Assembly: GCF_000718165.1 (NCBI RefSeq)
Contig: NZ_JOEY01000030.1
Span: forward strand, 62,001-126,000
Length of the DNA stretch: 64,000 nucleotides
Reading direction: 5' to 3'
Source: Streptomyces fulvoviolaceus
Lineage (GTDB): Bacteria > Actinomycetota > Actinomycetes > Streptomycetales > Streptomycetaceae
Shown here: one piece after another, positions 56,163-64,000 of the stretch
Position numbering within the stretch: position 1 is the stretch's first letter
How the letters are laid out: every line of letters starts with the position of its first letter
Made by a program: the position numbers and the translations under genes
The notes under the pieces: generated by a model
What the model saw: only the letters and a program-made list of their open reading frames with translations
What the model was told of the DNA's origin: nothing
Databases searched by the model: none

Positions 56163-56861
56163 GTGGCACGGCAGACGTCGCGGGCGAAGCAGCCGAATCG
56201 AATGCGACGCGAGGAGACTCCGCTCGGCTTCGAGCCGGATCCCGGAGCCGACTGGCGCCACTTCGAAGAGCTCAGCCTCTCGCCCTTCCTCGAAGCTGCC
56301 CTTGAGGAGTTCGGTGCTCACGGCTACCACGGCGGCTCAGTACGGGCCATCGCGAACCGGGTCGGCGTAACCCTTCCCACTCTGTACTACCACCACGGCA
56401 GCAAGCAGGATCTGCTCGTCACGCTGCTCATGGGTTCGATGCACGACATCCTGGTCCGCTGCCAACACGCCCTCGACGAAGCCGGCGAGCGGCCGGAGGA
56501 CCAGGTGGCGAACATCGTGGAGTGCTTCACCCTCTACATGACCCACCGACGGCGGCTGGCGTTCCTCGACGCGGAGGTCCGCAATCTGGAGCCCGAGAAT
56601 CGTGAGCGCTACCTCTCACACCGGGACGAACTCGCCGTGATGCTGCGCCGTGCCGCCCTCGACGGCATCGAGGAAGGTGTGTTCACCACCCCCTATCCGG
56701 TGGAGACCGTCCGGGCCATCCTGTCGATGTGCCAGGCCGTCGCCGTCTGGTACCGGCCGGAGGGTCCACTCAGCGAGGCCGAGGTCGCCAGGCGCTACAT
56801 CCAGATCGCCCTGGACTCCATGGCGTTCCGTCGGCACGGGAAGAAGGTCACGACGCCGTAG
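56163..56861 (+). CDS. TetR-family regulator
   Basis: The 232-residue protein has TetR helices LEAALEEFGAHGYHGGSVRA and NRVGVTLPTLYYHHGSKQD (about 44-85), followed by an effector domain with VRAILSMCQAVAVWYRPEG. The TetR half resembles that of the XRE-TetR fusion at 41838: HGGSVRA/HGTSVRG, YYHHGSKQ/YHHYASKQ and AVWYRPEGPLSE/SQWYRPGGELSP. So the two are paralogues. The GTG at 56163 follows GGGAGAG by 4 nt. It may control cluster II together with its paralogue. Confidence 0.88.
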   Translation: MARQTSRAKQPNRMRREETPLGFEPDPGADWRHFEELSLSPFLEAALEEFGAHGYHGGSVRAIANRVGVTLPTLYYHHGSKQDLLVTLLMGSMHDILVRCQHALDEAGERPEDQVANIVECFTLYMTHRRRLAFLDAEVRNLEPENRERYLSHRDELAVMLRRAALDGIEEGVFTTPYPVETVRAILSMCQAVAVWYRPEGPLSEAEVARRYIQIALDSMAFRRHGKKVTTP

Positions 56862-56949
56862 CGTCGCCTCCTTCATCCCCCGCAATCGCGACGGCTCGCT
56901 TCACCGACGCGGCTTTTCATACCCAGTTCTTCCATCGTTGGACGGCGAG

Positions 56950-57009
56950 AAGGTCGGCGAGTTCCACAACGCCTCGGCCACACCAAAGCCCTGGGGGATC
57001 GCCGACCTT
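56950..57009. repeat. long perfect inverted repeat between convergent TetR and SDR genes
   Basis: AAGGTCGGCGA (56950-56960) and TCGCCGACCTT (56999-57009) are perfect 11-bp arms around 38 bp. A second small hairpin, GATCGC-TTCGG-GCGATC, lies at 57014-57030 at the SDR stop. Together they look like terminators of the two converging genes. Confidence 0.5.
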
Positions 57010-57028
57010 CACCGATCGCTTCGGGCGA

Positions 57029-57760
57029 TCACACGGCGCTGTAGCCGCCGTCCACGACGAACTCGGATCCGGTGGAGAAGCTGGACTCGTCGGAGGCCAG
57101 GTAGAGCACCAGCGCGGTGACCTCGCTCGGGTCCGCGATGCGGCCCAGGGGGGCGCTCTGGATCACGGGGTGGTCGTCCGGCAGATCCACCACCATCGGC
57201 GTCCGGATGAAGCCCGGGTGTACGGAGTTGACCCGTATCCCCTCGGGTCCGAACTCGGCCGCAGCCGCCTTGGTCATGCCGCGCACGGCGAACTTCGAGG
57301 CGGCGTACGCGACGGTCATGGGACTGCCGATCAGGCCGGCGAGGGAGGAGATGTTGACGATCGACCCACCCCCGGCTCGCCGCATGGAGGGTATGACCGC
57401 CCGCATACCGAGGAAGACGCTGACCTGGTTGACGTCGATCACCTTGCGGTAGTCGGCCTCGGAGAGGTCCAACAGGGGGCCAGTCTTCTGAATCCCGGCA
57501 TTGTTGACCAGCACATCAACGGGACCGAAGGTGTCCTCCGCGGCCGCGACGACCTCGTCCCAGCCGGCTGCGTCGGTGACGTCGTGGGCGAGGAAGCGCG
57601 CGTGCTCGCCCAGCTCGGCGGCGAGTGCGCTGCCCTCGTCCTTGATGACATCCGTGATCACGACGGATGCCCCCTCCTCGACGAAGCGCCGAGCATGCGT
57701 GGCTCCCATACCGCGTGCCCCGCCGGTGATGACGGCGACCTTGCCATTCAGACGTGCCAT
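57029..57760 (-). CDS. short-chain dehydrogenase (hydroxysteroid/FabG-like)
   Basis: The 243-residue NAD(P) enzyme has TGGARGMGATHAR (12-24), DVLVNNAG, SIVNISSLAGLIGSPMTVAYAASK with the Ser-Tyr-Lys triad, and VHPGFIRTPM. Its pattern resembles 3-alpha/20-beta-hydroxysteroid dehydrogenases of the actinobacterial type. The ATG at 57760 follows GGAG by 9 nt. It diverges from the TetR at 57878, which is its likely regulator. Confidence 0.92.
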   Translation of the reverse strand: MARLNGKVAVITGGARGMGATHARRFVEEGASVVITDVIKDEGSALAAELGEHARFLAHDVTDAAGWDEVVAAAEDTFGPVDVLVNNAGIQKTGPLLDLSEADYRKVIDVNQVSVFLGMRAVIPSMRRAGGGSIVNISSLAGLIGSPMTVAYAASKFAVRGMTKAAAAEFGPEGIRVNSVHPGFIRTPMVVDLPDDHPVIQSAPLGRIADPSEVTALVLYLASDESSFSTGSEFVVDGGYSAV

Positions 57761-57818
57761 GACTGCTTCTCCTGTGTGCTTGCTGCTGTTCCGGAGGCTC
57801 GCGCCAACCCTAACCCAA

Positions 57819-57840
57819 CTATTGGACACATGCTTAATAG
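57819..57840. promoter_or_regulatory. weak dyad in SDR/TetR divergent promoter
   Basis: CTATT and AATAG arms 12 bp apart, with CTATTGG on the left, recall the cluster I operator left arm but at the wrong spacing. It may be a separate TetR operator. Confidence 0.35.
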
Positions 57841-57877
57841 ATGTGACCGGTTAGGCTCTGACCAGGAAGGAGGTCCT

Positions 57878-58510
57878 GTGGATCCGCGCACACGAAGAAC
57901 CCGGGACAGGCTGGGGGAAGCGATCATGGAGCTCGCCTCGGAGCGCCCGATCGGCGAGGTGTCGGTGGCCGACGTGGCGCGGCGCGCCGGGGTCACCCGG
58001 ACCACCGTCTACAACCACGCGCCGACCCCGGTGGAGCTGTTGTGCCTCTTCCTCGGAGAGGAGATCGACGAGATCACGAACGCCTTCATCGAAACGGTCG
58101 AGGGGACGGTCGAGCCCGATATCCGCGCGGCCGTCAGCGAGAGCGCGCGAGGCCTGTTCCGGCACGTCGCCCGCCACTCACGGATCTACGAACAGGCCCA
58201 GACCACGCGCTTCGACCCCGTCATCGGCGACGTACTGGGCCAGCACTTCGAAGTCGGCCTGCGAGCCCATGTCACAAGCCACCCCGAGATCATCCCCGGC
58301 TACGCGGAACTCGCGGACGACCCCGCGGCACTCGCCCTGGCCACCGACATCCACGTCGCCTTCAGCGCCCAGGGAGCCGTCGGAGCCGTCGGAGCCTGGC
58401 TGCGCCGACCACCACCACGCGACATCGAGGCCGGCGCCGTCGCCATCATGCATTCCACCCCGGAGTGGTGGTTTCAGACCCCTCCCCGCCGAGTACCCTT
58501 TCGCGGCTGA
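57878..58510 (+). CDS. TetR-family regulator
   Basis: The 210-residue protein has TetR helices RLGEAIMELASERPIGEVSV and ARRAGVTRTTVYNHAPTPVE (about 11-48). The C-terminal effector domain covers about 70-200. AGGAGG lies 4 nt before the GTG at 57878. A longer frame continues upstream but runs antisense through the SDR and is not used. It diverges from the SDR. It is the right end of cluster II. Confidence 0.9.
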   Translation: MDPRTRRTRDRLGEAIMELASERPIGEVSVADVARRAGVTRTTVYNHAPTPVELLCLFLGEEIDEITNAFIETVEGTVEPDIRAAVSESARGLFRHVARHSRIYEQAQTTRFDPVIGDVLGQHFEVGLRAHVTSHPEIIPGYAELADDPAALALATDIHVAFSAQGAVGAVGAWLRRPPPRDIEAGAVAIMHSTPEWWFQTPPRRVPFRG

Positions 58511-58656
58511 CGGTGCTGAGGTGCGCTGAGCCGCAGTAGCTGTCCTAGGGGCCCGCGTGATGTGATCGAAAACTACGCAGGCCTACTCAGTCCCGGGACA
58601 CAGCGTGGGGCGAAGCGGGAGCCCACCCAGCAAGGCGCGGCGGCGGGCAGGTGCTT

Positions 58657-60774
58657 CTACGGAATGGTCTGCTCCGCCCAGACCGTCTTGCCCGACTGGC
58701 CGTACCGGCTGCCCCAGCGTCGGGCCAGCTGGGCGACGAGGAACAGCCCACGGCCGCCTTCGTCGGTCGTGCGGGCCCTGCGCAGCCGGGGCTGTGTGTT
58801 GCTGGGGTCGGACACTTCGCAGACCAGGTCCGTGTCCTGGATGAGACGCAGGGAGATGGGCCCGCCTGCGTAGCGGACGGCGTTGGTGACCAATTCGCTG
58901 ACGATGAGCTCCGTGGCGAAGGCGAGGTCGTCCAGCTGCCAAGCGGAGAGCTGTCGAGTGACCGCCTTCCGGGCATCGGCCACCGCAGCAGGGTCGGCGG
59001 GGAACTCCCATACCGCTGTCGCGTCCTGCCGCACAGCCCGGACGCGGGCGAGCAGCAGAGTCGCGTCGTCCCGAGGCTCCGGTTCGGTGACCTCAGCGAG
59101 CAACGTGCGACCGACATCCCCGAGAGAGGGCTTCGGCGACTCGCTGCGGCAGAATGTCGCGAGCGCGTCCACCAGTCGAGCCGTGGCACCCTCTGGGTCG
59201 TCGCCGTCGAGCCGGGTCAGCCCGTCGGTGTACAGGGCGAGGACGCTGTCCGGCTCCAGCCGGACGCGGGTGATTTCGAACGGCATGCCGCCGACGCCGA
59301 GCGGCGGCCCCGGAGCGATCGCGAGTGTCTCCGATGAGCCGTCGGGGCGAATCAGGACGGGTGGCGGATGTCCGGCGCTGGCCAGGGCACACTGCTGACT
59401 GACCGGGTCGTACACCGCGTAGAGACAGGTGGCGCCGATCGTGTCGCGCTGGTCGTCGGCAGCCTCTTCAGCGAGCTTCTGCACAAGATCGTCGGCATGG
59501 GTGAGGAGTTCGTCGGGGGCCAGTTCGAGGTCGGCGAGCGTCCGCACCGCGCTGCGCAGCTGCCCCATGGTCGCTGTGGCGTGCAGGCCATGTCCGATGA
59601 CGTCACCCACGACCATCGCGACACGCAGCGACGGCAGAGGTATCACGTCGAACCAGTCGCCGCCCACTTCGGCGCCGCCCCCGGCGGGCACATAGCTCCC
59701 GGCTGTCTCCACCGCCGGGACATCGCTCGTCGCGCGTGGGAGCAGGCGCTGTTGCAGCACAGTGGCCGTGCGGTGCTCGCGCGCGTAGCGACGGGCGTTG
59801 TCGACACTAAGCGCGCCGCGGGTGACGATCTCCCGCAGCATTTCGGCGTCCTCTTGTTCGAAGGCCGACGAAGACCGGGTGCGCCAGACCAGGACGCTTC
59901 CGAGGAGAAGCCCGCGCGCGGACAGCGGCGCCACCAGACAGGCGTGCACGTCGAGAGGCACCAAGAGCCGTATCAGCGCGGGATCGCCGCTCAGCCCTGA
60001 CAATGCGATCATCTGCTCCCGGCCGATGACGGCGACGACGCCGCCGCGCTGGACGTCCCACAGCGCCTGTGAATCCGGGAGCCTCGGCCACCGGGCCCCG
60101 GCCTGAAGCAGATGGTCGGGCCAGTGCCCGTCCGCCGACGCCACCGCAACCTGGCGCATATGCAGCTCACCGCCGCCGACCGCCCTGGCAGGCTCGTTGC
60201 CGTCGAGGACTGCCTCCGCGAGAGTCACGGCCGCCAGGTCACCCATGGTCGGGACGAGTACGTCCGCCAGGTCCTGCGCTGTGCGCACCACATCTAGTGA
60301 GCGGCCGATGCGCAACGAGGCCTCGTGGCGCATCGCCCGGTGGGTCAGGTCCTCACGACCCGTCGTAGCGTCCGAGTACAGTGCGGCGACGCCCACAGAG
60401 CGGCCTCGGGAATCGATCAGGCGGAAGGCCGAGACGGACAGCTCCCATACCCGCCCGGGCGCATGTGCCAAGCGTAGGTGCAGGCCCTGCAGAGAATCGG
60501 GCGCACCTGTCTCCAGGACCCGCCGCAGCAGCTCCTCGACCTGGCCGACCGACGGCTCGGCCAGGATTGAGTGCAGCGCACTGTCTGGAGGCACAGGCGG
60601 CGCATCAAGCGCCCACGCCGTGAAGTTGGTCTGCGTAATCCGCAGGTCGAGATCGTGGATAGTGACCCAGAGCTGGTCCTGGGCGAGCAGAGCCTGCCCC
60701 AGGGCTGCATCTACCTGCCGATCGGCTCGCTCCAGGAACGGCCGATCGCGAGGGTGATCTGCGAACGCGTCCAT
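58657..60774 (-). CDS. PAS-GAF-SpoIIE phosphatase with C-terminal HATPase
   Basis: The 705-residue regulator has a PAS-like region (about 35-140), a GAF-like region (165-340) and a SpoIIE/PP2C serine phosphatase (370-580). The phosphatase has metal-binding VGGDWFDV, VVGDVIGHG and YTDGLTRLDGD. The C-terminal RsbW-like kinase (600-705) has ELIVSELVTNAVRYAGG and DEGGRGLFLVAQLARRWG. Such fusions are common in Streptomyces and set anti-sigma or anti-anti-sigma phosphorylation. The ATG at 60774 follows AGGAG by 5-6 nt. Its partner proteins are not in the window. Confidence 0.93.
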   Translation of the reverse strand: MDAFADHPRDRPFLERADRQVDAALGQALLAQDQLWVTIHDLDLRITQTNFTAWALDAPPVPPDSALHSILAEPSVGQVEELLRRVLETGAPDSLQGLHLRLAHAPGRVWELSVSAFRLIDSRGRSVGVAALYSDATTGREDLTHRAMRHEASLRIGRSLDVVRTAQDLADVLVPTMGDLAAVTLAEAVLDGNEPARAVGGGELHMRQVAVASADGHWPDHLLQAGARWPRLPDSQALWDVQRGGVVAVIGREQMIALSGLSGDPALIRLLVPLDVHACLVAPLSARGLLLGSVLVWRTRSSSAFEQEDAEMLREIVTRGALSVDNARRYAREHRTATVLQQRLLPRATSDVPAVETAGSYVPAGGGAEVGGDWFDVIPLPSLRVAMVVGDVIGHGLHATATMGQLRSAVRTLADLELAPDELLTHADDLVQKLAEEAADDQRDTIGATCLYAVYDPVSQQCALASAGHPPPVLIRPDGSSETLAIAPGPPLGVGGMPFEITRVRLEPDSVLALYTDGLTRLDGDDPEGATARLVDALATFCRSESPKPSLGDVGRTLLAEVTEPEPRDDATLLLARVRAVRQDATAVWEFPADPAAVADARKAVTRQLSAWQLDDLAFATELIVSELVTNAVRYAGGPISLRLIQDTDLVCEVSDPSNTQPRLRRARTTDEGGRGLFLVAQLARRWGSRYGQSGKTVWAEQTIP

Positions 60775-61072
60775 GTCACTCCTGCCCTGAGCGGAACTGC
60801 CCACCAGGCGGCCACAGCCATAGGAACAATTGTCCTATACATCCCTTATATATAGCCAGTGGGCGACCTCGCCCACAGAGGTCGGGAACGTAGGTGATCT
60901 ACACGTAGTACGTGATGAAGCCCAGGGACGAGATGGCACGGATCGGGCTGCCAGCATGCCGACCTCCGGCACGACGCCGAACAGGAGAGGCGCATGCCAA
61001 AGCCATGGCCGCCACGCTGGTCGTCGATTCCGCGCAGTTCCAGGAAAGGACACGCGACAACGTTCGTGTGCA
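60775..61072. other. intergenic gap before the phosphatase gene
   Basis: About 298 bp, with an AT-rich stretch (CCTATACATCCCTTATATATA at 60833-60852) that probably holds the phosphatase promoter. No gene is supported. Confidence 0.35.
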
Positions 61073-62455
61073 CTAGGCCTGCTTCGAGGCCAGTTCGACC
61101 ACCGTGATGTCGGACGGGGCGCCCACGCGGACCGGCGGTCCCCAGGCTCCGGCACCGCGACTCACGTAAAGCTGGGTGTCTCCGTAGCGTTCGAGGCCGG
61201 CGAGCGTCGGGTTCGCCAGCTCGGCGATGAGGTTGCCGGGCCACAGCTGGCCGCCGTGGGTGTGGCCGGAGAGTTGCAGATCGACGCCGTGGCGCACGGC
61301 GTCGTGGATGACGATCGGCTGGTGGGCCAGTAGGACCGCGGCGCGGGAGCGGTCGCGGCCGCCAAGGGCCTTGGTGAAGTCGGGGCCCTGGCCCTCGCTC
61401 TCGCCGCGGATGTCGTTGACGCCCGCCAGGTCGAAGCCGGGCAGCTCCGTGCGGGCGTTCTCCAGTGGGTTCAGCCCCAAGTCGCGTACCTTCTCGACCC
61501 ACTGCTCGGCGTAGCCGGAGAAGTATTCGTGATTGCCGGTCACGAAGTACGCCCCGTGGCGCGCCCGGAGCTGGGCGAGCGGCTGGACGGCCGGACCGAG
61601 GTCCTCGACGCTGCCGTCCACAAGGTCTCCCACAACGGCGATCAGGTCGGGCTGCGTCGCGTTGATCGTGTCGACGACCCGCTGGGCGAACCCACGGCCC
61701 AGAACCGGGCCAAGGTGGATGTCGCTGACGACGGCGATCCGGAACCCGTGTGCGCTGCGGGGCAGTCTGGCCAGGGGGATGGTGAGGCGCTTCACCTTGG
61801 GGCCACGGAGCACTCCGTAGGTCCCGTAGCCGACGGTGCCGACGGAGACTGCCGCCGCAGCGCCGCCCACGACGCGGGAGACGAAGAGGCGGCGGGAGGG
61901 GCCCGTGGGTCTGGTTGACGAGAGCCCGGGTTCCGGAGCACGCGGATGCTCGTCCACGGCGACGGCCTCCGGCATGTCCCGTGCGCCGCCGGAGACGCCG
62001 GGCTCCTCCGTCAGGGATCGCGGCCGGCCGACGGCGACGAGTTCCTCGCCCCGCGGCGCCCCGGGCTCCCCTGGCCGGCCGCTCACGGGCCGCCCGGACG
62101 GATGTGCCCGCTCCTGCCTGTCTGTTCCGGCGTCCCGTCGCGCGAGCCACCGTCGCAGTAGGGGCCGGACGGCCTCGCCCGCCAGCAGTGCGAGCAGCAG
62201 GTACAGGAACAAGACCATCCACAGGTATCCGGGCCAGGACAGGAACTGCTCAAGCCAGAACGGGACCCATGGGTTCTCGGCCACCAAGGCGCCGCCGGTC
62301 AGTAGAGGCCCGGCCACGAAGACGATGGTTCCCGCACGCCGCTGGAGAGAGCCCAGGCGTGTCGTGTCGCGTACGAGACGACGCCACGCGTACCAGTGGA
62401 GGGCTCCGAACGCCACCAGCACGGCGAGTCTGACGAGCATGAAGATGATGACCAC
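61073..62455 (-). CDS. membrane metallophosphoesterase
   Basis: The 460-residue protein has two or three N-terminal membrane segments (LVRLAVLVAFGALHWYAW and later IVFVAGPLLTGGALV, WMVLFLYLLLALLAG). A Pro-rich linker follows, then a twin-Arg-like segment (SRRLFVSRVVGGAAAAVSVG) and a calcineurin-like domain. The domain has VVSDIHLG, VGDLVDG, GNHEYFSGY and SGHTHGGQ, which bind two metals. It could hydrolyse phosphodiesters at the membrane. The start is uncertain between GTG at 62455 and ATG at 62440. Confidence 0.88.
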   Translation of the reverse strand: MVIIFMLVRLAVLVAFGALHWYAWRRLVRDTTRLGSLQRRAGTIVFVAGPLLTGGALVAENPWVPFWLEQFLSWPGYLWMVLFLYLLLALLAGEAVRPLLRRWLARRDAGTDRQERAHPSGRPVSGRPGEPGAPRGEELVAVGRPRSLTEEPGVSGGARDMPEAVAVDEHPRAPEPGLSSTRPTGPSRRLFVSRVVGGAAAAVSVGTVGYGTYGVLRGPKVKRLTIPLARLPRSAHGFRIAVVSDIHLGPVLGRGFAQRVVDTINATQPDLIAVVGDLVDGSVEDLGPAVQPLAQLRARHGAYFVTGNHEYFSGYAEQWVEKVRDLGLNPLENARTELPGFDLAGVNDIRGESEGQGPDFTKALGGRDRSRAAVLLAHQPIVIHDAVRHGVDLQLSGHTHGGQLWPGNLIAELANPTLAGLERYGDTQLYVSRGAGAWGPPVRVGAPSDITVVELASKQA

Positions 62456-62628
62456 GGCCGAGCAGAGCCTTCCCTTGGAGCATTCGTCGGGACGGAAGAG
62501 TCCCACTACGGCCGATACCGACCGTGTCCTGTGACCCACGACGCAGCGTGCCGGCAGTCCACGGAACCCAGGGATGAGCGGGACGCAGCGCGGTCAGTAG
62601 CTTGACACCGAACGCCCGCCACCTGGGA

Positions 62629-62655
62629 GGGAGAGTTTTCTACCTGGGTACTCCG
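62629..62655 (+). repeat. dispersed 27-bp repeat, copy B
   Basis: The block begins GGGAGAGTTTT, continues CCTGG, and ends CTCCG. It matches 8240-8266 at 23 of 27 positions, in the same orientation. Confidence 0.55.
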
Positions 62656-62895
62656 TTCACGACACCGCACCAAGGTTGATGTTCCGCACTGCAGTTACGC
62701 AGCACGGGATTCCGCGAGGCCGTGATCAGTGAGTGAGCCTTCGCCAACTTGAAGTCGCAGGTCAAAGGGCTGGTGTGCCCGGTTCTCGGTGCGCTCACGC
62801 TGGTCGTGGGCGACTGTCTGAGGAGTAGATCACCGTCAGGGCTCAGCTTGCCGGTTCTTGCTCGCTGTGGCCGGGCGGCCTTCTACGATCCGATG
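62656..62895. other. no gene seen
   Basis: About 240 bp with no convincing frame. It links the repeat copy B and the IS-associated remnants, and is probably mobile-element debris. Confidence 0.35.
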
Positions 62896-63125
62896 CATGG
62901 ATCCCGAAACTGCTAGAATGGATCACCGCGCGGCGCGCGGAACTGGACGAACTCGAAGAACAGCTGGCCAAGGAGTTGGCGGAGGTGCGGCCGAGCGAGA
63001 CGAACTCGCCGTCGCCGAGAGGGTCCTTGCACGGGTGAGCGAATAGCTCGCCACCGAACGCGCCTCAACCGCGCCGGCGCCTCGGCAGGTGGATGGTCGA
63101 GCGGTGATGCTGATCCCGCACCGCG
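62896..63125 (+). pseudogene. IS-associated coiled-coil protein remnant
   Basis: One frame reads LLEWITARRAELDELEEQLA then KELAEVR. A shift near 62985 gives AERDELAVAERVLARVSE, then a TAG stop where the family usually has Gln, then LATERAS and GRAVMLIPHRAPPP. These fit a small coiled-coil protein often found near Streptomyces insertion sequences. A frameshift and an in-frame stop break it. Confidence 0.6.
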
Positions 63126-63141
63126 CGCCGCCGCCCGGCCC

Positions 63142-63483
63142 GGCCGAACCCACGACGTCACCGCCGCCCGCCACGACCATGTCCTGGCCCACCTGCGCGC
63201 CGCCGGCCTCGGGACGCCGACGGACCTCGGCTTCGCGGCCTGGACAACGACGTACGCGACCCCGTGGTCGTCACCGGCTTCACAGCCACCCGCGCCCACA
63301 AGATCACCCTGGGCCAGAATGACACCACCCGCGTCCTCGCCACCGGACGCGCACCGATCGAACACCGCTTCGCCCACCTCAAGAACCGGCGGATCCTCAC
63401 CAAGCTCCGCACCGATCTCGCCCGCGCCACCCACTTTCTGCGCGCCCTGCTGGTTCTGACGAACCTCGAAGTCAATCACTGAC
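63142..63483 (+). pseudogene. IS5-like DDE transposase C-terminal remnant
   Basis: The first frame reads GRTHDVTAARHDHVLAHLRA then AGLGTPTDLGF. A frameshift near 63237 gives RGLDNDVRDPVVVTGF then RAHKITLGQ. The end is APIEHRFAHLKNRRILTKLR then RATHFLRALLVLTNLEVNH, the C-terminal DDE_Tnp-like region with the family's HGFAHLKNWRILTKLR pattern. The N-terminal half with the first two acidic residues is missing. No terminal repeats are seen. Confidence 0.75.
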
Positions 63484-63570
63484 GGAGGTGTTCCGTTGGC
63501 GCGTTTCACGGGAACGGGAGGGACCCGCTGAAGGTCCGGCGGGATTGATCTTTGAGCCGTCCCGGCACGG

Positions 63571-64000
63571 TCAGTCGTGACGGGCGAGTTTGACCGCGGA
63601 AACGAGCAGGATCATGGCCAGCACGGGGATGAGCACCAGGTCCGGGAACACCCCGAGAAGCAGCCCACCCAGGACCGCGCCGGCGATCGAGCCAGCGGCC
63701 ATCACCACGGTGAAGCGGAGGTTGGCGCCGAGGACGGCGAAGCTGCCGTCGCGGCTGTAGCGGGCGAAGGCCACCAGCATCGTCGGCAGTGACACCAGCA
63801 GGGAGAGACTCCCGGCGATCTTGATGTCCTGGCCGAACAGCAGCACGATCGTCGGGATCAGCAGTTCCCCTCCGGCCACACCCATGATCGCCGCGACCAC
63901 CCCGATACCGAACCCGGCCACGACGCCGCAGGGCACCTGCGCCCACAGCGGCAGCGCGAGTGTGCTCAGGACGGTGATGTGCGTGACCACCAGGGCCGCA
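63571..64000 (-). CDS. TauE/SafE-family permease (C-terminal half, cut by window edge)
   Basis: At least 143 residues run on beyond the right edge. The frame is open past 63990. It has membrane segments VPCGVVAGFGIGVVAAIMGV, LRFTVVMAAGSIAGAVLGGL and LVLIPVLAMILLVSAVKLA. The segment AGGELLIPTIVLLFGQDIKI is typical of the second half of TauE/SafE (DUF81) transporters for sulfite, sulfonate or organic anions. It ends 88 bp from the transposase remnant. Confidence 0.85.
   Translation of the reverse strand, partial: AALVVTHITVLSTLALPLWAQVPCGVVAGFGIGVVAAIMGVAGGELLIPTIVLLFGQDIKIAGSLSLLVSLPTMLVAFARYSRDGSFAVLGANLRFTVVMAAGSIAGAVLGGLLLGVFPDLVLIPVLAMILLVSAVKLARHD

Noticed and set aside
57819..57840. Sixth cluster I operator at the SDR/TetR promoter
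   Set aside because: Only CTATT/AATAG arms are kept and the spacing is 22 not 21 bp, so it is treated as a separate weak dyad.

Overview
The window is high-GC actinobacterial DNA, almost certainly from a Streptomyces or a close relative. The evidence is the strong G/C third-position bias, frequent GTG starts, ATGA/GTGA overlaps between genes, an FxLD-family lanthipeptide locus, a DUF6230/DUF6114 pair, many TetR regulators, and split acyl-CoA carboxylase genes with an epsilon subunit. I saw no rRNA, tRNA, CRISPR array or prophage.

Layout. (1) 1-3.66 kb: edge of a ribosomal peptide locus. It has the start of a lantibiotic dehydratase, a 59-residue FxLD lanthipeptide precursor, three overlapping small genes (an RsbW-like ATPase and two Cys-containing proteins), and a divergent XRE/TPR regulator with a GNAT acetyltransferase. 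(2) 4.0-8.1 kb: a DUF4405 membrane protein with an exported flavodoxin, then moaE and moaA around a frameshifted amidase pseudogene. (3) 8.2-9.0 kb: intergenic repeats and gene debris. (4) 9.0-27.0 kb: catabolic cluster I. It holds a DUF2236 oxygenase, a FadB-like fusion, thiolase, acyl-CoA dehydrogenase, a crotonase, a Baeyer-Villiger monooxygenase, TetR, a GMC (cholesterol-oxidase-like) enzyme, an alpha/beta hydrolase, an aldehyde dehydrogenase, a long-chain acyl-CoA ligase and DUF6230/DUF6114. (5) 27.2-33.8 kb: a propionyl-CoA carboxylase and methylmalonyl-CoA mutase operon with its TetR. (6) 34-38.4 kb: an MMPL exporter and TetR genes. (7) 37.9-39.9 kb: a patch of broken genes. (8) 40.0-58.5 kb: catabolic cluster II. 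It holds an acyl-CoA ligase, an XRE-TetR fusion regulator, a ferredoxin, an aldehyde dehydrogenase, an Lcp-like DUF2236 oxygenase, SDRs, a nitronate-monooxygenase-like enzyme, a thiolase, an HpaB/AbfD-like flavoprotein, an alpha-methylacyl-CoA racemase, crotonases, an acyl-CoA dehydrogenase and three more TetR genes. (9) 58.6-62.5 kb: a PAS-GAF-SpoIIE-HATPase phosphatase and a membrane metallophosphoesterase. (10) 62.6-64.0 kb: IS remnants and part of a TauE/SafE permease.

How the genes fit together. Clusters I and II with the carboxylase/mutase operon make a nearly complete route for a methyl-branched, hydrophobic substrate. DUF2236 oxygenases cleave or oxygenate C=C bonds, aldehyde dehydrogenases make acids, ligases make CoA thioesters, and the racemase fixes the 2-methyl stereocentre. 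Beta-oxidation then releases acetyl- and propionyl-CoA, and propionyl-CoA is carboxylated and rearranged toward succinyl-CoA. An isoprenoid (polyisoprene, terpenoid or sterol side chain) is the best guess for the substrate, by inference. Cluster I carries one dyad operator at five sites in three promoter regions. Cluster II has a different operator, present twice, before the nitronate-monooxygenase/SDR/TetR and thiolase operons. These two regulons, and the pairing of two DUF2236 oxygenases with branched-chain beta-oxidation, are the most interesting aspects of the window.
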